Assembly: GCA_005774545.1 (NCBI GenBank)
Contig: VAUL01000020.1
Coordinates: 1-45,077, forward strand
DNA length: 45,077 bases
Direction: 5' to 3'
From: Deltaproteobacteria bacterium
GTDB lineage: Bacteria > Desulfobacterota > Desulfuromonadia > Desulfuromonadales > BM103
The number at the start of each line of letters is the position of its first letter. Positions within the stretch are counted from its first letter, which is position 1. The translations under genes were made by a program, and so were the position numbers. This document shows, in pieces, positions 11,595 to 19,220 of this stretch. Below the pieces are notes generated by a model. The model saw nothing but the letters and a program-made list of their open reading frames with translations. It was not told the origin of the DNA and did no database searches.

Positions 11595-11625
11595 TTGCCG
11601 AAGCAATCCGGATGCTTATCGGCAA
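11595..11625 (-). other. Hairpin in the lon 5' leader
   Basis: On the minus strand TTGCCG, a 2-nt bulge, AAGCA, a 7-nt loop, TGCTT and CGGCAA form an 11-bp interrupted stem. It lies between the lon promoter and the chosen ATG, and includes the alternative TTG start. No T run follows, so it is a leader structure and not a terminator. A role in translation control is conjecture. Confidence 0.5.
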
Positions 11626-11642
11626 GCGCCCCACCTGTTGCA

Positions 11643-11671
11643 AGCTAATCATCTTGCCCCGCGCTTGTCAA
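11643..11671 (-). promoter_or_regulatory. Promoter of lon
   Basis: On the minus strand a perfect TTGACA (11671-11666), 17-nt spacer and TTAGCT (11648-11643); TAGCTT with an 18-nt spacer is an equal reading. The predicted start near 11636 gives an 87-nt leader. I see no CIRCE operator. Confidence 0.5.
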
Positions 11672-11684
11672 CCGTTGCACGGGG

Positions 11685-11713
11685 TTGGAGTCGCGGGACG
11701 GCTGTGCTATTGA
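11685..11713 (+). promoter_or_regulatory. Promoter of polA
   Basis: TTGGAG (11685-11690), 17-nt spacer, TATTGA (11708-11713) with a TGC extended -10. The predicted start near 11720 places the ATG at 11713 inside the promoter, leaving 11731 or 11746 as translation starts. Confidence 0.45.
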
Positions 11714-11745
11714 TGGAGACCAATGCCCGCATGCGAGAGCCGACC

Positions 11746-14418
11746 ATGTCCGACACCCCGAAGCGCCTCTTTCTGATCGACGGCTCCGGCTACATCTACC
11801 GGGCCTACTTCGCCATCCGCCACCTGTCGAACTCGAAGGGGCAGGCGACCAACGCGGTCTACGGTTTCATCAACATGCTCCTCAAGGTGGTGCGCGAGCA
11901 GCAGCCCGACCACCTGGCAGTGATCTTCGACAGCAAGGGACCGACCTTCCGCCACGAACTCTATCCGGCGTACAAGGCCAACCGCGCCGCCATGCCCGAC
12001 GACCTGGTGCCGCAGGTGCCGGTGATCAAGGACGTGGTGCGGGCCTTCAACATGCCGGCGATCGAACTCCCCGGCTTCGAGGCCGACGACATCATCGCCA
12101 CCCTGGCGCGGCGTTTCGCCGGTGAAGGGCTGGAGGTCACCGTCGTTACCGGCGACAAGGACCTGATGCAGATCGTCGCCGAGCGGGTCACCCTGCTCGA
12201 CACCATGAAGGATCAGGCCTCCGGGCTGGCCGAGGTGGAGGCCCGCTTCGGCGGCACCCCGGCCCAGGTCGTCGAGGTGCAGGCGCTGGCCGGCGACAGC
12301 TCGGACAACGTCCCCGGCGTGCCGGGGATCGGCGAGAAGACCGCGGTGGAGCTGATTCGCGAGTTCGGCAGCGTCGAGAACCTCCTGGCCAATCTCAACC
12401 GGGTCAAGGGGAAGCGCCGCGAGAACCTGGAGACCTATGCCGAGCAGGCGCGGCTGTCATGGCAGCTGGTCAAGCTGCGCGACGATGTGCCGCTCGCTCT
12501 CGATTATGCCGGCTTCGCCCTGGCGCCGCCGGACCGGGACGCCCTCACCCGGCTGTTCAAGGAACTGGAGTTCCACAAGCTGCTGCAGGAGTTCTCCAGC
12601 GAACAGCAAACCAGTGGCGAGGGGTACCGCTGCGTGCTGACCGACGCCGATCTCGCCAGCCTGGTCGCCGAGCTCAAGTCCGCCGGGCGCTTCGCCTTCG
12701 ACACCGAGACGACCGGCCTCGACCCGCTGCGTGCCGACCTGGTCGGTCTCTCCTTCGCCGTCAGGGCGGGGGAGGGGTGGTACATCCCGGTGGGGCACTA
12801 CTACCTCGGCGTGCCGGAGCAGTTGCCGCGCCAGCGGGTGCTCGATCTCCTGCGGCCGCTGCTCGAGGACCCGGGGCTGAAAAAGATCGGCCAGAACATC
12901 AAGTTCGACGCCCTGGTGCTGGCCCATGCCGGGATCGAACTGCGCGGGGTCGAGACCGACACCATGATCGCCAGCTACCTGGCCCGGCCGGAGGCCAAGT
13001 CCCACGGCATGGACGCCCTGGCCAGCGAGCTGCTCGGCTACCGCACAATCAGCTACGCGGAGGTGACCGGCAGCGGCAAGCACCAGGTCACCTTCGACCA
13101 GGTCGCGATCGAGAAGGCCACGGTCTACGCTGCGGAGGATGCCGACATCACCCTGCGCCTCGCGGAGAAGCTCCTGCCGCTGGTCGGCGAAACCGGTCAG
13201 GAACGGCTGCTGCGCGAAGTGGAGATGCCGCTGGTCGGCATTCTTACCGCCATGGAGCGCACCGGAGTGCGCATCGACAGCGATTTCCTCGGATCCCTGT
13301 CGCGCGAATTCGAGGGGAAGCTCGCCGCTCTGGAGCAGCAGATCTTTCAGCTGGCCGGCGGGCCCTTCAACGTCGCCTCGCCCAAGCAGCTCGGCGAGGT
13401 GCTGTTCGAGCGTCTGAAACTGCCGCGCGGGCGCAAGACCAAGACCGGCTGGTCCACCGACAGCGATGTGCTGGCGACCCTGGCCGAAGACCAGCCGATC
13501 GCCGCGCTGATCCTGGAACACCGCTCCCTGGCCAAGCTCAAGGGGACTTACACCGACGCCCTGCCGAAGCTGGTCAACCCGGACACCGGGCGGATCCACA
13601 CCTCCTTCAACCAGGCGGTGACCGCGACGGGGCGGCTGTCGTCCTCCGAGCCGAACCTGCAGAACATTCCGATCCGCACCGAGGAGGGACGGCGCATCCG
13701 CGAGGGGTTCGTCCCGGCCGCCGGCTGCGTGCTGCTTTCGGCGGACTACTCCCAAGTGGAGCTGCGCATCCTCGCCCACCTGGCGGACGTGCCGGTGCTG
13801 AAGGAGGCCTTCGCCCGCGGCGAGGACATCCACCGCCGCACCGCCAGCGAGGTCTTCGGCGTCTTCCCGGAGATGGTCTCCGATGAGCAGCGCCGCCAGG
13901 CCAAGACCATCAACTTCGGGGTCATCTACGGGATGAGCGCCTTCGGCTTGGCCAACCAGCTGGGGATCGGCCGGCGCGAGGCCCAGGCCTTCATCGACGC
14001 CTACTTCGCCCACTACCCGGGGATCCAGGCGTTCATGGAGGCGAAGATCGCCGAGGCCCGCGAGAAGCAGTACGTCACCACCATTCTCGGCCGGCGCTGC
14101 GCGGTCCCCGAAATCCACAGCCAGAACGGCGCGATCCGCGGCTACGCCGAGCGCAACGCCATCAACTACCCGGTGCAGGGGTCGGCGGCCGACATCATCA
14201 AGGTCGCCATGGTCGATATCCACCGGCAGCTGGCGGCGCAAAAGCTCCGGGCCCGGATGGTGCTGCAGGTTCACGACGAACTGGTGTTCGAGGTGCCGGA
14301 AGGGGAGGTCGAGAGCGTGCGGGCCCTGGTGCGCGACGGGATGGAGGGGGCGGTGCCGCTGAGCGTGCCGCTGGCGGTGGAGATCGGCGTGGGGAACAGC
14401 TGGCGCGAGGCCCACTGA
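11746..14418 (+). CDS. polA: DNA polymerase I
   Basis: Pol I replaces RNA primers and fills repair gaps. All three domains are intact in 890 residues. The N-terminal 5'-3' nuclease begins KRLFLIDGSGYIYRAYFA and contains GDKDLMQIV and DNVPGVPGIGEKTA. The middle 3'-5' proofreading domain has FDTETTGLDP with its metal-binding Asp and Glu, so proofreading should be active. The polymerase domain has motif A (LSADYSQVELRILAH), motif B (RRQAKTINFGVIYGMS) and motif C (LQVHDELVFEVP). The start at ATG 11746 (MSDTPKRLF) is chosen because it adjoins the conserved N-terminus, follows a GAGAG site and lies downstream of the promoter; ATG 11731 is a possible alternative. It is divergent from lon and is followed by a strong hairpin. 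Confidence 0.97.
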   Translation: MSDTPKRLFLIDGSGYIYRAYFAIRHLSNSKGQATNAVYGFINMLLKVVREQQPDHLAVIFDSKGPTFRHELYPAYKANRAAMPDDLVPQVPVIKDVVRAFNMPAIELPGFEADDIIATLARRFAGEGLEVTVVTGDKDLMQIVAERVTLLDTMKDQASGLAEVEARFGGTPAQVVEVQALAGDSSDNVPGVPGIGEKTAVELIREFGSVENLLANLNRVKGKRRENLETYAEQARLSWQLVKLRDDVPLALDYAGFALAPPDRDALTRLFKELEFHKLLQEFSSEQQTSGEGYRCVLTDADLASLVAELKSAGRFAFDTETTGLDPLRADLVGLSFAVRAGEGWYIPVGHYYLGVPEQLPRQRVLDLLRPLLEDPGLKKIGQNIKFDALVLAHAGIELRGVETDTMIASYLARPEAKSHGMDALASELLGYRTISYAEVTGSGKHQVTFDQVAIEKATVYAAEDADITLRLAEKLLPLVGETGQERLLREVEMPLVGILTAMERTGVRIDSDFLGSLSREFEGKLAALEQQIFQLAGGPFNVASPKQLGEVLFERLKLPRGRKTKTGWSTDSDVLATLAEDQPIAALILEHRSLAKLKGTYTDALPKLVNPDTGRIHTSFNQAVTATGRLSSSEPNLQNIPIRTEEGRRIREGFVPAAGCVLLSADYSQVELRILAHLADVPVLKEAFARGEDIHRRTASEVFGVFPEMVSDEQRRQAKTINFGVIYGMSAFGLANQLGIGRREAQAFIDAYFAHYPGIQAFMEAKIAEAREKQYVTTILGRRCAVPEIHSQNGAIRGYAERNAINYPVQGSAADIIKVAMVDIHRQLAAQKLRARMVLQVHDELVFEVPEGEVESVRALVRDGMEGAVPLSVPLAVEIGVGNSWREAH

Positions 14419-14419
14419 G

Positions 14420-14450
14420 AAAACGCCGGGCCGGAGTTCCCGGCCCGGCG
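14420..14450 (-). terminator. Terminator between convergent polA and the hydrolase-like gene
   Basis: A perfect 11-bp GC stem (14424-14434 with 14440-14450) and 5-nt loop. On the minus strand it is followed by TTTTCTC, a good intrinsic terminator for the minus-strand gene. On the plus strand the tail is only CCTTCG, so for polA it is at best a weak terminator. Confidence 0.75.
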
Positions 14451-14474
14451 CCTTCGTGTCGGCGCAGGCGTCGG

Positions 14475-15059
14475 CTAGCGGGCTTCGCTCGCGGCCTCCT
14501 CGTCGCCGTCGGCGTCGTCGAGCGGAATCAGGCCGGGCAGGTCGAGGCTGGCGAGGAACCCCGCGCAGTTCCTGATGCCGGAACGGCAGCTGTCGACGAT
14601 CCGCGCCGACCAGGCCCGCACGGCGCCGTGGGGGGAGGCGTACCGGACCGCGCGGGCGACGCTTGCCCGACGGCCGGTGCGCAGCAGGGCGTGGATGCGC
14701 GGGTTGCCGGTGCGGCTGTGCAGCTCCCTGGCCAGGGCCCTGTCGGCCACGAAGCTGGCGGCCGCAATCCGCTCGGGGTGCTGTTCGAGCAGGGCGATCA
14801 GGGTGTGGCTGGCCCCGCCGATGGCAATGACCACGGCGCGGCCGATGCCGAGCTGTTTCAGCAGGGCGACGACCGGCGCGGCACTGTCGCCCGCCGGCGC
14901 GACCAGTGCCACCACCACTCTCAGCTTCGCCGCCGTCAGGCGGGAGCCGTCCCGAAACAGGGCTTGCTGTTTCTCCGGGTCGTCGTGCAGGAAGAGGATT
15001 GCCGGTCCCGTGCCGGCCTGGTCGAAGTGAAGGTCGCTGCCCTGGGTCGGTGTGATCAT
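14475..15059 (-). CDS. Shortened alpha/beta-hydrolase-fold-like protein, probably not a standard hydrolase
   Basis: A 194-residue protein. The N-terminal half has the alpha/beta-hydrolase layout: GTGPAILFLHDDP (oxyanion-type strand-loop), a variable strand, then LGIGRAVVIAIGGASHTLIALLEQHPERI, the nucleophile-elbow region with Ser84. The usual GxSxG becomes GASHT, losing the last Gly. The rest is about 70 residues shorter than normal, and I see no clear catalytic Asp-His end. The C-terminus is acidic (DDADGDEEAASEAR). The protein may be a decayed hydrolase or a small family that keeps only part of the fold. The ATG at 15059 has an AAAGGA site 7 nt upstream. A sigma-54-type promoter lies just before it and a terminator after it, which suggests a functional single-gene unit. 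Confidence 0.65.
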   Translation of the reverse strand: MITPTQGSDLHFDQAGTGPAILFLHDDPEKQQALFRDGSRLTAAKLRVVVALVAPAGDSAAPVVALLKQLGIGRAVVIAIGGASHTLIALLEQHPERIAAASFVADRALARELHSRTGNPRIHALLRTGRRASVARAVRYASPHGAVRAWSARIVDSCRSGIRNCAGFLASLDLPGLIPLDDADGDEEAASEAR

Positions 15060-15099
15060 GTGACGGTCCTTTCGTCTGGAGAGGATGCAGGCAGGTTTT

Positions 15100-15116
15100 A
15101 GCAATTGATATACCAA
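15100..15116 (-). promoter_or_regulatory. Candidate sigma-54 (RpoN) promoter of the hydrolase-like gene
   Basis: On the minus strand TTGGTATATCAATTGCT has the invariant GG-N10-GC, with TTGG at the -24 element and TTGCT at -12. The predicted start near 15089 leaves a leader of about 30 nt that carries the AAAGGA site. No sigma-70 promoter of comparable quality was seen for this gene. Confidence 0.5.
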
Positions 15117-15374
15117 TGTTTTACTGGTCTGGTTTTTTGTAAAAATCTCTCGCTATTTCAGTGCCTTGCGGCTTGAGGCCCGTCCTCCCCGGTGCGCTGC
15201 GTTTTTTGCGTCGCTGCAAAATCCGGTGGCGGCAGTACCCGCGGACCCTGCTCGCTTGCGAGGGATTTGTTTTAAAAATCGGGGTGTTGCCAGGATGGAC
15301 GCGGCGCGGCCGGCGGTTTTGCATATATGCGAACAGCCAGCCCGCGCTTTTCCGCCGGCTCCGGGGCGTCGCTC
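15117..15374. other. Gene-free stretch of unexplained content
   Basis: About 260 nt between divergent genes with no convincing coding sequence. It is more AT-rich than its surroundings near 15100-15160 and 15260-15285. It contains a small inverted repeat CTCGCTTGCGAG near 15250 and a perfect 10-bp palindrome GCATATATGC at 15321-15330. I looked for 4.5S RNA, GEMM and TPP riboswitch signatures and found none. It could hold activator sites for the sigma-54 promoter. Confidence 0.5.
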
Positions 15375-15403
15375 TTGCCCCCGGGCGGGACTCGTGGCAT
15401 GAT
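15375..15403 (+). promoter_or_regulatory. Promoter of the DUF3343 gene
   Basis: TTGCCC (15375-15380), 17-nt spacer, CATGAT (15398-15403) with a TGG extended -10. The predicted start near 15410 gives a 26-nt leader ending in an AGGAAAGGA site. Confidence 0.6.
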
Positions 15404-15435
15404 GCGCCCCTTGCCGCCGACAGGAAAGGACCGAA

Positions 15436-15723
15436 ATGGTCAACGATCAGGATTACGTCGCCATCTTTCACTCCATTCACCGGGTGCTGCGTGCGGAGCA
15501 GCTGCTCAAGCAGCGGCAGGTGGCGTTCCTGCTGATCCCCGTGCCGCGCAAGCTCACCTCGGATTGCGGCCTGGCGCTGCGCATCGCCCCGGCGAACCTG
15601 GCGGCGGTGTTCGCGGAGCTGGCCGGCGCCGGGCTTCTCCCCCCCGAACTCTATCAGTTGCGGGGCGGCGAATATGTTGCCCTCGATCCGGAGGCGCTGG
15701 CCCCTTCTGCCGGAACAACCTGA
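15436..15723 (+). CDS. DUF3343 protein (putative Se/S-carrier-like)
   Basis: A 95-residue soluble protein. The pattern FHSIHRVLRAEQLLKQ, then FLLIPVPRKLTSDCGLALRI with a single conserved-looking Cys44, then a short helical end, matches DUF3343. That family has been annotated as a putative selenium or sulfur carrier because of its Cys and its association with selenium genes; the biochemical role is not established. No selenium gene is seen here: the gene has its own promoter and sits just upstream of ffh, which also has its own promoter. The ATG at 15436 follows AGGAAAGGA at good spacing. The family call is confident; the function is open. Confidence 0.82.
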   Translation: MVNDQDYVAIFHSIHRVLRAEQLLKQRQVAFLLIPVPRKLTSDCGLALRIAPANLAAVFAELAGAGLLPPELYQLRGGEYVALDPEALAPSAGTT

Positions 15724-15740
15724 TTTTTCCCCGTTTTCTC

Positions 15741-15770
15741 TTGACATTTGCCGACGGGCTTCACTAAAGT
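15741..15770 (+). promoter_or_regulatory. Promoter of ffh (and likely the rpsP operon)
   Basis: A perfect TTGACA (15741-15746), 18-nt spacer, TAAAGT (15765-15770). The predicted start near 15777 lies just before an AAGGAG sequence and 27 nt before the ffh ATG. Confidence 0.65.
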
Positions 15771-15803
15771 GCTCCTTCTGTCAAGGAGCCGCTTTATTCC
15801 GCC

Positions 15804-17156
15804 ATGTTCGATACCCTGAGCGAAAAACTCGACGCGGTCTTCAAGAAGCTGCGCGGGCGCGGGCGGCTGACCGAAGAGGACGTCCAGGCCGCCATGCGCG
15901 AGGTGCGCCTCGCGCTGCTGGAAGCCGACGTCAACTTCAAGGTCGTCAAGGATTTCGTCGCCGCCGTGCGCGAGCGGGCGGTCGGCCAGGATGTGTTGCA
16001 GAGCCTCACCCCCGGGCAGCAGGTGATTCGCGTGGTGCGCGACGAGCTGGCGCTGCTGATGGGGTCGGGGGAGGAGAACCGCCTCGATCTGGCGGCGCGG
16101 CCGCCGGTGGGGATCATGCTCTGCGGCCTGCAGGGCGCCGGCAAGACCACCACCTGCGGCAAGCTGGCGCTGAAGCTGCGTCGCGACAAGCGCTCGCCGC
16201 TGCTGGTGCCGGCCGACGTCTACCGTCCGGCAGCCATCGAGCAGCTCAAGGTGCTCGGCCGCCAGCTCGACATCCCGGTGTTCGACAGCCGTGCCGATCA
16301 GGATCCGGTGGCGATCTGCCGCGAGGCGCGCGCCTTTGCCGACCGTCAGGGCTACGATACGCTGATTCTCGACACCGCCGGCCGGCTGCACATCGACGAT
16401 GCGTTGATGCTGGAACTGGAGCGGATCAAGGCGGACGTCGAGCCGCGCGAGATCCTGCTGGTGGCCGACGCCATGACCGGTCAGGATGCGGTCAACGTCG
16501 CCACCGCCTTCAACGAGCGGCTCGGCCTGACCGGGGTGATCCTGACCAAGCTCGACGGCGATGCCCGCGGCGGTGCGGCGCTGTCGATCCGCTCGGTCAC
16601 CGGCAAGCCGATCAAGCTGATCGGCGTCGGTGAAAAGCTCGATGCCCTCGAGGCGTTCCACCCCGAGCGGATGGCCCAGCGCATCCTCGGCATGGGCGAC
16701 GTCCTGTCGCTGATCGAGAAGGCCGAAGCCACCATCGACCGCGAGCAGGCTGCGGAGATGGCGCAGCAGCTGCGCAAGGAGGGGTTCAACCTGGAGACCT
16801 TCCGCGACCAGTTGCGGGCGGTCAAGAAGATGGGCTCGCTGGAATCGCTGCTCGGCATGATCCCCGGTGCCGGCAAGGCCATGAAGCAGATGCAGGGGAT
16901 GCAGCTGCCGGAGAAGGAGTTGCAGAAGGTCGAGGCGATCATCAACTCGATGACCCCGGCGGAGCGGCGCGACCACCGCATCATCAACGGTTCCCGGCGG
17001 CTGCGCATCGCCAAGGGGAGCGGCACCCGCGTCCAGGATGTGAACCAGCTGCTCAAGCAGTTCACCGAGGCGCAGACGATGATGAAGCGGATGCAGAAGC
17101 TCGGCCCGAAGGGGCTGCGCGGCCTGCTGGGGAAGGGCGGCGGCCTGCCGTTCTGA
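15804..17156 (+). CDS. ffh: Signal recognition particle protein Ffh (SRP54)
   Basis: Ffh binds signal sequences of nascent membrane proteins and 4.5S RNA, and docks to FtsY. The 450-residue product contains an N-terminal helical domain (1-90), then a G domain with GLQGAGKTTT (108-117), DTAGR and TKLDGDARGG. The methionine-rich M domain at the C-terminus carries the GMIPGAGKAMKQMQGM finger-loop region and the RNA-binding GSRRLRIAKGSGT. The ATG at 15804 is preceded by AAGGAG at a long spacing of about 14 nt; no closer start fits the conserved N-terminus. It is followed by rpsP after 65 nt with no promoter visible, so ffh, rpsP, rimM and trmD are likely one operon, an arrangement also common in related bacteria. 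No 4.5S RNA gene was found nearby. Confidence 0.97.
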   Translation: MFDTLSEKLDAVFKKLRGRGRLTEEDVQAAMREVRLALLEADVNFKVVKDFVAAVRERAVGQDVLQSLTPGQQVIRVVRDELALLMGSGEENRLDLAARPPVGIMLCGLQGAGKTTTCGKLALKLRRDKRSPLLVPADVYRPAAIEQLKVLGRQLDIPVFDSRADQDPVAICREARAFADRQGYDTLILDTAGRLHIDDALMLELERIKADVEPREILLVADAMTGQDAVNVATAFNERLGLTGVILTKLDGDARGGAALSIRSVTGKPIKLIGVGEKLDALEAFHPERMAQRILGMGDVLSLIEKAEATIDREQAAEMAQQLRKEGFNLETFRDQLRAVKKMGSLESLLGMIPGAGKAMKQMQGMQLPEKELQKVEAIINSMTPAERRDHRIINGSRRLRIAKGSGTRVQDVNQLLKQFTEAQTMMKRMQKLGPKGLRGLLGKGGGLPF

Positions 17157-17221
17157 AACCAAGTTGTCAACGGGGCGACCCGATCAAAGCGTCAAGCACA
17201 TAGAGCGAAGGAGCAACGAAC

Positions 17222-17482
17222 ATGGCAGTGAAAATCAGGCTGGCCCGCGGCGGCGCCAAGAAGAAACCGTTTTACCAGGTGGTGGTGGCCGACGAGCGCT
17301 ACCCCCGTGACGGCCGCTTCATCGAGAACCTCGGCCAGTACGATCCGAAGCAGAATCCGCCGCTGGTCAACCTCAAGGAAGAACTGGCCATCGCCTGGCT
17401 GAAAAAGGGCGCCCAGCCGACCGCCACGGTCCGCACCCTGCTGCGCGACAAGGGGATTCTCGCCAAGGCCCAGCAGGCCTGA
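17222..17482 (+). CDS. rpsP: 30S ribosomal protein S16
   Basis: An 86-residue ribosomal protein of the 30S body, needed for assembly. The sequence is typical throughout: [20 protein letters not shown] at the start, [18 protein letters not shown], then [17 protein letters not shown]. An AAGGAG site lies at good spacing before the ATG. It heads the conserved rpsP-rimM-trmD-rplS group and follows ffh by 65 nt. Many relatives have a small KH-domain gene (khpA) between rpsP and rimM; here only 35 nt separate them and that gene is absent. Those 35 nt instead hold a perfect GC hairpin. Confidence 0.98.
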   Translation: MAVKIRLARGGAKKKPFYQVVVADERYPRDGRFIENLGQYDPKQNPPLVNLKEELAIAWLKKGAQPTATVRTLLRDKGILAKAQQA

Positions 17483-17485
17483 CGC

Positions 17486-17504
17486 CGCCGCGGCAACCGC
17501 GGCG
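17486..17504 (+). other. Hairpin between rpsP and rimM
   Basis: CGCCGCGG, a CAA loop and CCGCGGCG form a perfect 8-bp stem with no T run, ending 13 nt before the rimM ATG where a ribosome binding site would lie. It could lower rimM and trmD translation relative to S16; this is inference. Confidence 0.5.
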
Positions 17505-17517
17505 AAGCGCTGTCGAC

Positions 17518-18057
17518 ATGACCAGCCAGCCGACCGAGGAACTGATGGCCGTCGCGGTCGTGGCCGGCACCCATGGCCTGCGCGGCGACCTGAAGCTGCG
17601 GGCGCTGCCGACGGCGGCGGCGGCCCTGCCGGGCCTGCGCGAGCTGTATCTGCAGGCGCCGGACGGTACGCGCACGCTTTACCGCATCCTGCAAAGCAAG
17701 CCGCACAAGCAGCATCAGCTGGTCCGTCTGGCCGGCCTGGAGAGCCTGGATCTTGTCCAGCCCCTGGTCGGCCGGACCGCGTTGGCGCGTTGCGCCGACC
17801 TCCCCGCTCTCCCGGGCGGCGAACATTACTGGCATGAGCTCGACGGCCTGAGCGTGATCGACGTCCGGCGCGGCCCGCTCGGCCGGGTCGTCGGCCTGTT
17901 CGCCACCGGGGCCCACGACATCCTCACCGTCGATGGTGCGCACGGCGAGATTCTCATCCCCTTCATCCCCCGATTCGTCGTGCACACCGACCTGGCGGCC
18001 GGCGAGCTGCAGGTCGACCTTCCGGACGGGCTGGTTCCCGGCGACGATGCGCTTTGA
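17518..18057 (+). CDS. rimM: Ribosome maturation factor RimM
   Basis: RimM binds S19 and assists maturation of the 30S head. The 179-residue product has the family's two domains: an N-terminal beta-barrel beginning MAVAVVAGTHGLRGDLKLRALP, and a C-terminal PRC-barrel (YWHELDGLSVIDVRRGPLGRVVGLFATGAHDIL) ending ILIPFIPRFV. The start at ATG 17518 gives a normal length. No good ribosome binding site is visible because a GC hairpin ends 13 nt upstream. The 3' end overlaps trmD by 11 nt, so the two are translationally coupled. Assignment is secure. Confidence 0.94.
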   Translation: MTSQPTEELMAVAVVAGTHGLRGDLKLRALPTAAAALPGLRELYLQAPDGTRTLYRILQSKPHKQHQLVRLAGLESLDLVQPLVGRTALARCADLPALPGGEHYWHELDGLSVIDVRRGPLGRVVGLFATGAHDILTVDGAHGEILIPFIPRFVVHTDLAAGELQVDLPDGLVPGDDAL

Positions 18058-18787
18058 CGTCCTGACGCTTTTCCCGGCCATGCTCCGGGCGCCGCTGAGC
18101 GAGAGCATCCTCGGCAAGGCACAGGCAGCCGGGCTGATCGAGGTCGGCATTCACCAGCTGCGCGACTGGGCCGAGGGGCGCCACCAGGTGACCGACGACA
18201 CCCCGTGCGGCGGCGGCGACGGCATGGTCATGAAGGTCGATCCGATCGCCCGGGCGCTGCGCGAACTGCGCGGCCGCAACCCGGGGGGCAGGGTGCTGCT
18301 GATGTCGCCGCAGGGGCAGCCGTTTCGCCAGGCCGATGCCGTGCGCCTGAGCGGGGAGGCGGGGCTGATCTTCGTCTGCGGCCGTTACGAGGGGTTCGAC
18401 GAGCGGGTGCGCACCCTGGTCGACGAGGAGCTGTCGCTCGGTGATTTCATCCTCACCGGCGGCGAGCCGGCGGCGCTGGCCATGATCGATGCCGTCGCCC
18501 GTCTGCTGCCCGGGGTGCTCGGTGCCGCCGGCAGCGCCGAGCACGACAGCTTCAGCGACGGCCTGCTCGAGTATCCGCAGTACACGCGCCCGATCGAGTT
18601 CGAGGGGCTGCGGGTTCCCGATGTGCTCCTCTCCGGCAACCACAAGGCGGTTGCCGACTGGCGCCGTCGCGAGCAGCTGCGTCGGACCTTGCAGCGCCGC
18701 CCGGAACTGCTGGAGCGGGCGGAGTTGAGCAAGGCCGATTTGAAGATGCTGGAGGCGTTGAAGGGGGAGTCGCCATTTTCTCCTTGA
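18047..18787 (+). CDS. trmD: tRNA (guanine-N1)-methyltransferase TrmD
   Basis: TrmD methylates G37 of tRNAs with a G at position 36, preventing +1 frameshifts; it uses S-adenosylmethionine bound in a SPOUT knot. The product has 246 residues, the usual size. Visible signatures are MRFDVLTLFPAML at the start, DDTPCGGGDGMVMK, LLMSPQGQPF, CGRYEGFDERV and SLGDFILTGGEPAA. The ATG at 18047 lies inside the end of rimM (11-nt overlap) and is the only start that gives the conserved N-terminus. The stop at 18785-18787 overlaps the -35 element of the rplS promoter. Confidence 0.97.
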   Translation: MRFDVLTLFPAMLRAPLSESILGKAQAAGLIEVGIHQLRDWAEGRHQVTDDTPCGGGDGMVMKVDPIARALRELRGRNPGGRVLLMSPQGQPFRQADAVRLSGEAGLIFVCGRYEGFDERVRTLVDEELSLGDFILTGGEPAALAMIDAVARLLPGVLGAAGSAEHDSFSDGLLEYPQYTRPIEFEGLRVPDVLLSGNHKAVADWRRREQLRRTLQRRPELLERAELSKADLKMLEALKGESPFSP

Positions 18788-18812
18788 CTTGGTTCGCCCG
18801 GTGTTGTAAGTA
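18784..18812 (+). promoter_or_regulatory. Promoter of rplS
   Basis: TTGACT (18784-18789), 17-nt spacer, TAAGTA (18807-18812). The -35 overlaps the trmD stop codon. It would allow L19 to be made in excess over TrmD. Confidence 0.55.
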
Positions 18813-18844
18813 AGCAATTCGCTGATTTTGAGGAGGATACTACG

Positions 18845-19195
18845 ATGAACGTCGTCGATATGATTGGCCTGGAGCAGATCCGCAAGGACATCCCCCCGTT
18901 CAAGGCCGGGGATACCCTGAAAGTGCACGTGAAGATCGTCGAGGGTGACAAGCAGCGCATCCAGGTGTTCCAGGGCGTCTGCATCGCCCGCCACAACAAG
19001 GGTGCCGGCTCCTCCTTCATGGTCCGCAAGGTGTCCAACGGCGTCGGCGTCGAGCGCGTCTTCCCGCTGCACGCCCCGACCGTCGACAAGATCGAGGTGC
19101 TGACCATCGGCCGCGTGCGCCGCGCCAAGCTCTACTACCTGCGCAACCTGCAGGGGAAGGCCGCCCGTATCCGCGAGCTGCGCAAGGGCCAGTAA
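18845..19195 (+). CDS. rplS: 50S ribosomal protein L19
   Basis: A 116-residue ribosomal protein at the 30S-50S interface. The sequence carries the family blocks [43 protein letters not shown], and [20 protein letters not shown] with [10 protein letters not shown] after it. An ideal AGGAGG site lies before the ATG. It is the last gene of the rpsP group, has an internal promoter upstream, and is followed by a strong intrinsic terminator. Assignment is secure. Confidence 0.98.
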   Translation: MNVVDMIGLEQIRKDIPPFKAGDTLKVHVKIVEGDKQRIQVFQGVCIARHNKGAGSSFMVRKVSNGVGVERVFPLHAPTVDKIEVLTIGRVRRAKLYYLRNLQGKAARIRELRKGQ

Positions 19196-19220
19196 GACTT
19201 TCCGTCTGCGAGCATCAAGA

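Noticed and set aside
11713-11745. ATG at 11713 as the polA start
   Set aside because: It lies inside the predicted -10 region and has no ribosome binding site; the product would gain an unconserved N-terminal extension.
15117-15374. Riboswitch or 4.5S RNA in the gap upstream of DUF3343 and ffh
   Set aside because: None of the conserved core motifs for SRP RNA, GEMM or TPP elements could be found by eye.
15153-15747. Minus-strand open frames of 96 and 208 codons over the 15.1-15.7 kb gap
   Set aside because: Translation is Arg/Ala/Gly-rich without recognisable motifs, and the longer frame runs antisense to the DUF3343 gene.
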